NCBI GenBank assembly: GCA_964606055.1
Contig: CAZSFA010000076.1
Location: 1 to 13,804 of the forward strand
DNA: 13,804 nucleotides
Direction of reading: 5' to 3'
Source: Roseitalea sp964606055
GTDB lineage: Bacteria; Pseudomonadota; Alphaproteobacteria; Rhizobiales; Rhizobiaceae
Position 1 is the first letter of the stretch; the number at the start of each line of letters is the position of its first letter. The notes under the pieces are model-generated. The model saw only the letters and a list, made by a program, of their open reading frames with translations, made no database searches and was not told the DNA's origin. Shown one piece after another: positions 13,084 through 13,804 of the stretch. The position numbers were made by a program, and so were the translations under genes.

Positions 13084-13804
13084 ATGTCCGATGCCGTAGC
13101 ACCTCATACCGATGATCACGGAGTGCCCAAGAGCTTCGTCAATCGGTGGTTGTTTTCGACCAACCACAAGGACATCGGCACGCTCTACCTGATCTTTGCG
13201 ATCATCATGGGCGTGTTCGGCGGCTTCCTGTCGGTCGTGATGCGTTGGGAGCTTGCCGAGCCTGGCATCCAGATCTTCCATGGTCTGGCGGCCATGGTCT
13301 ACGGCGTCGAGGGTGACGCGGCCATCGATGCCGGCAAGCAGATGTACAACGTGTTCACCACCGGCCACGGCCTGGTGATGATCTTCTTCATGGTCATGCC
13401 GGCGCTGATCGGCGGTTTTGCCAACTGGATGGTGCCGATCATGATCGGCGCGCCGGACATGGCGTTCCCGCGCATGAACAACATCTCGTTCTGGCTGCTG
13501 CCGCCGGCCGCGCTCCTGCTGGTTATCTCCATGTTCATGCCCTCGGCGCCAGGTGCTTTTGGTGTCGGCGGCGGCTGGACGATCTATCCGCCCTATTCGA
13601 CCACCGGACAGCCGGGACCGGCGATGGATTTTGCGATCCTGTCGTTGCACATTGCCGGCGCTTCCTCGATCCTTGGCGCGATCAACTTCATCACTACGAT
13701 CTTCAACATGCGTGCGCCGGGCATGACCCTGCACAAGATGCCGCTGTTTGCATGGTCGGTGCTGATCACCGCCTTCCTGTTGCTGCTGTCGCTGCCCGTG
13801 CTGG
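13084..13804 (+). CDS. coxA: Cytochrome c oxidase subunit I, C-terminus cut by the window edge
   Basis: CoxA is the catalytic heme-copper subunit that reduces O2 and pumps protons in the inner membrane. The first 240 codons are visible, out of the roughly 530-560 usual. Family marks are RWLFSTNHKDIGTLYLIFAI (21-40), a first helix and loop ending in EPGIQIFHGLA, and FTTGHGLVMIFFMVMPALIG (91-110), where His95 is the expected low-spin heme a ligand. After these come GFANWMVPIMIGAPDMAFPR with the D-channel type Asn/Asp residues, MNNISFWLLPPA and LHIAGASSILGAINFITTI. The CuB ligands and the K-channel lie beyond the edge. The ATG at 13084 has AGGAG upstream. The EPGIQIFHGLA loop and insert are typical of rhizobial CoxA. 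It is co-oriented with coxB in the standard coxB-coxA order. Confidence 0.96.
   Translation, partial: MSDAVAPHTDDHGVPKSFVNRWLFSTNHKDIGTLYLIFAIIMGVFGGFLSVVMRWELAEPGIQIFHGLAAMVYGVEGDAAIDAGKQMYNVFTTGHGLVMIFFMVMPALIGGFANWMVPIMIGAPDMAFPRMNNISFWLLPPAALLLVISMFMPSAPGAFGVGGGWTIYPPYSTTGQPGPAMDFAILSLHIAGASSILGAINFITTIFNMRAPGMTLHKMPLFAWSVLITAFLLLLSLPVL

Noticed and set aside
1..13804. tRNA, rRNA, CRISPR array, IS element or phage genes
   Set aside because: No cloverleaf or rRNA segments, no spaced direct repeats, no transposase or integrase motifs and no terminal inverted repeats with target duplications were seen on reading both strands.

Overview
The window is about 13.8 kb of GC-rich DNA packed with genes. 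It looks chromosomal and alphaproteobacterial, most likely from the Rhizobiales/Hyphomicrobiales. Three things suggest this: an IalB-family protein next to coxB-coxA, a rhizobial-type FabI and CoxA, and two gene neighbourhoods familiar from that order (aroC / phosphatase / fabI / dnaJ-like / small lipoprotein / divergent pdxH, and tldD / ialB / coxBA). One promoter also fits the rhizobial form CTTGAC-N17-CTATAT. I saw no tRNA, rRNA, CRISPR array or insertion sequence. The organism assignment is an inference from gene content and was not tested.

Left part (1-4987): five minus-strand genes run toward the left edge. They are chorismate synthase aroC (C-terminus cut by the window edge), a histidine phosphatase, enoyl-ACP reductase fabI, a DnaJ-domain co-chaperone without a zinc finger, and a small lipoprotein. 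The divergent plus-strand gene is pdxH. These are core functions: aromatic precursors, fatty acid elongation, PLP synthesis and protein folding.

Middle part (5094-9242), plus strand: a GyrI-like effector-binding domain protein; a 303-base gap with four consecutive perfect hairpins; a two-helix membrane protein with a coiled-coil tail; a GGDEF diguanylate cyclase without the canonical inhibitory site; a 70-residue hypothetical protein; and a flavin amine oxidase-like protein. In that last protein the segment normally at the C-terminus (W-x-x-DPF-x-x-G-x-YSY ... GEA ...) sits directly behind the signal peptide and before the FAD-binding Rossmann motif. The protein stops where that segment would normally begin, so it reads as a circular permutation. 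This is the most unusual feature of the window.

Right part (9271-13804): tldD (minus), a divergent DUF1801/YdhG-like gene (plus), ialB (minus), a 330-base divergent control region with an 8-bp inverted repeat, then coxB and the start of coxA (plus, cut by the window edge), which open an aa3-type cytochrome c oxidase operon.
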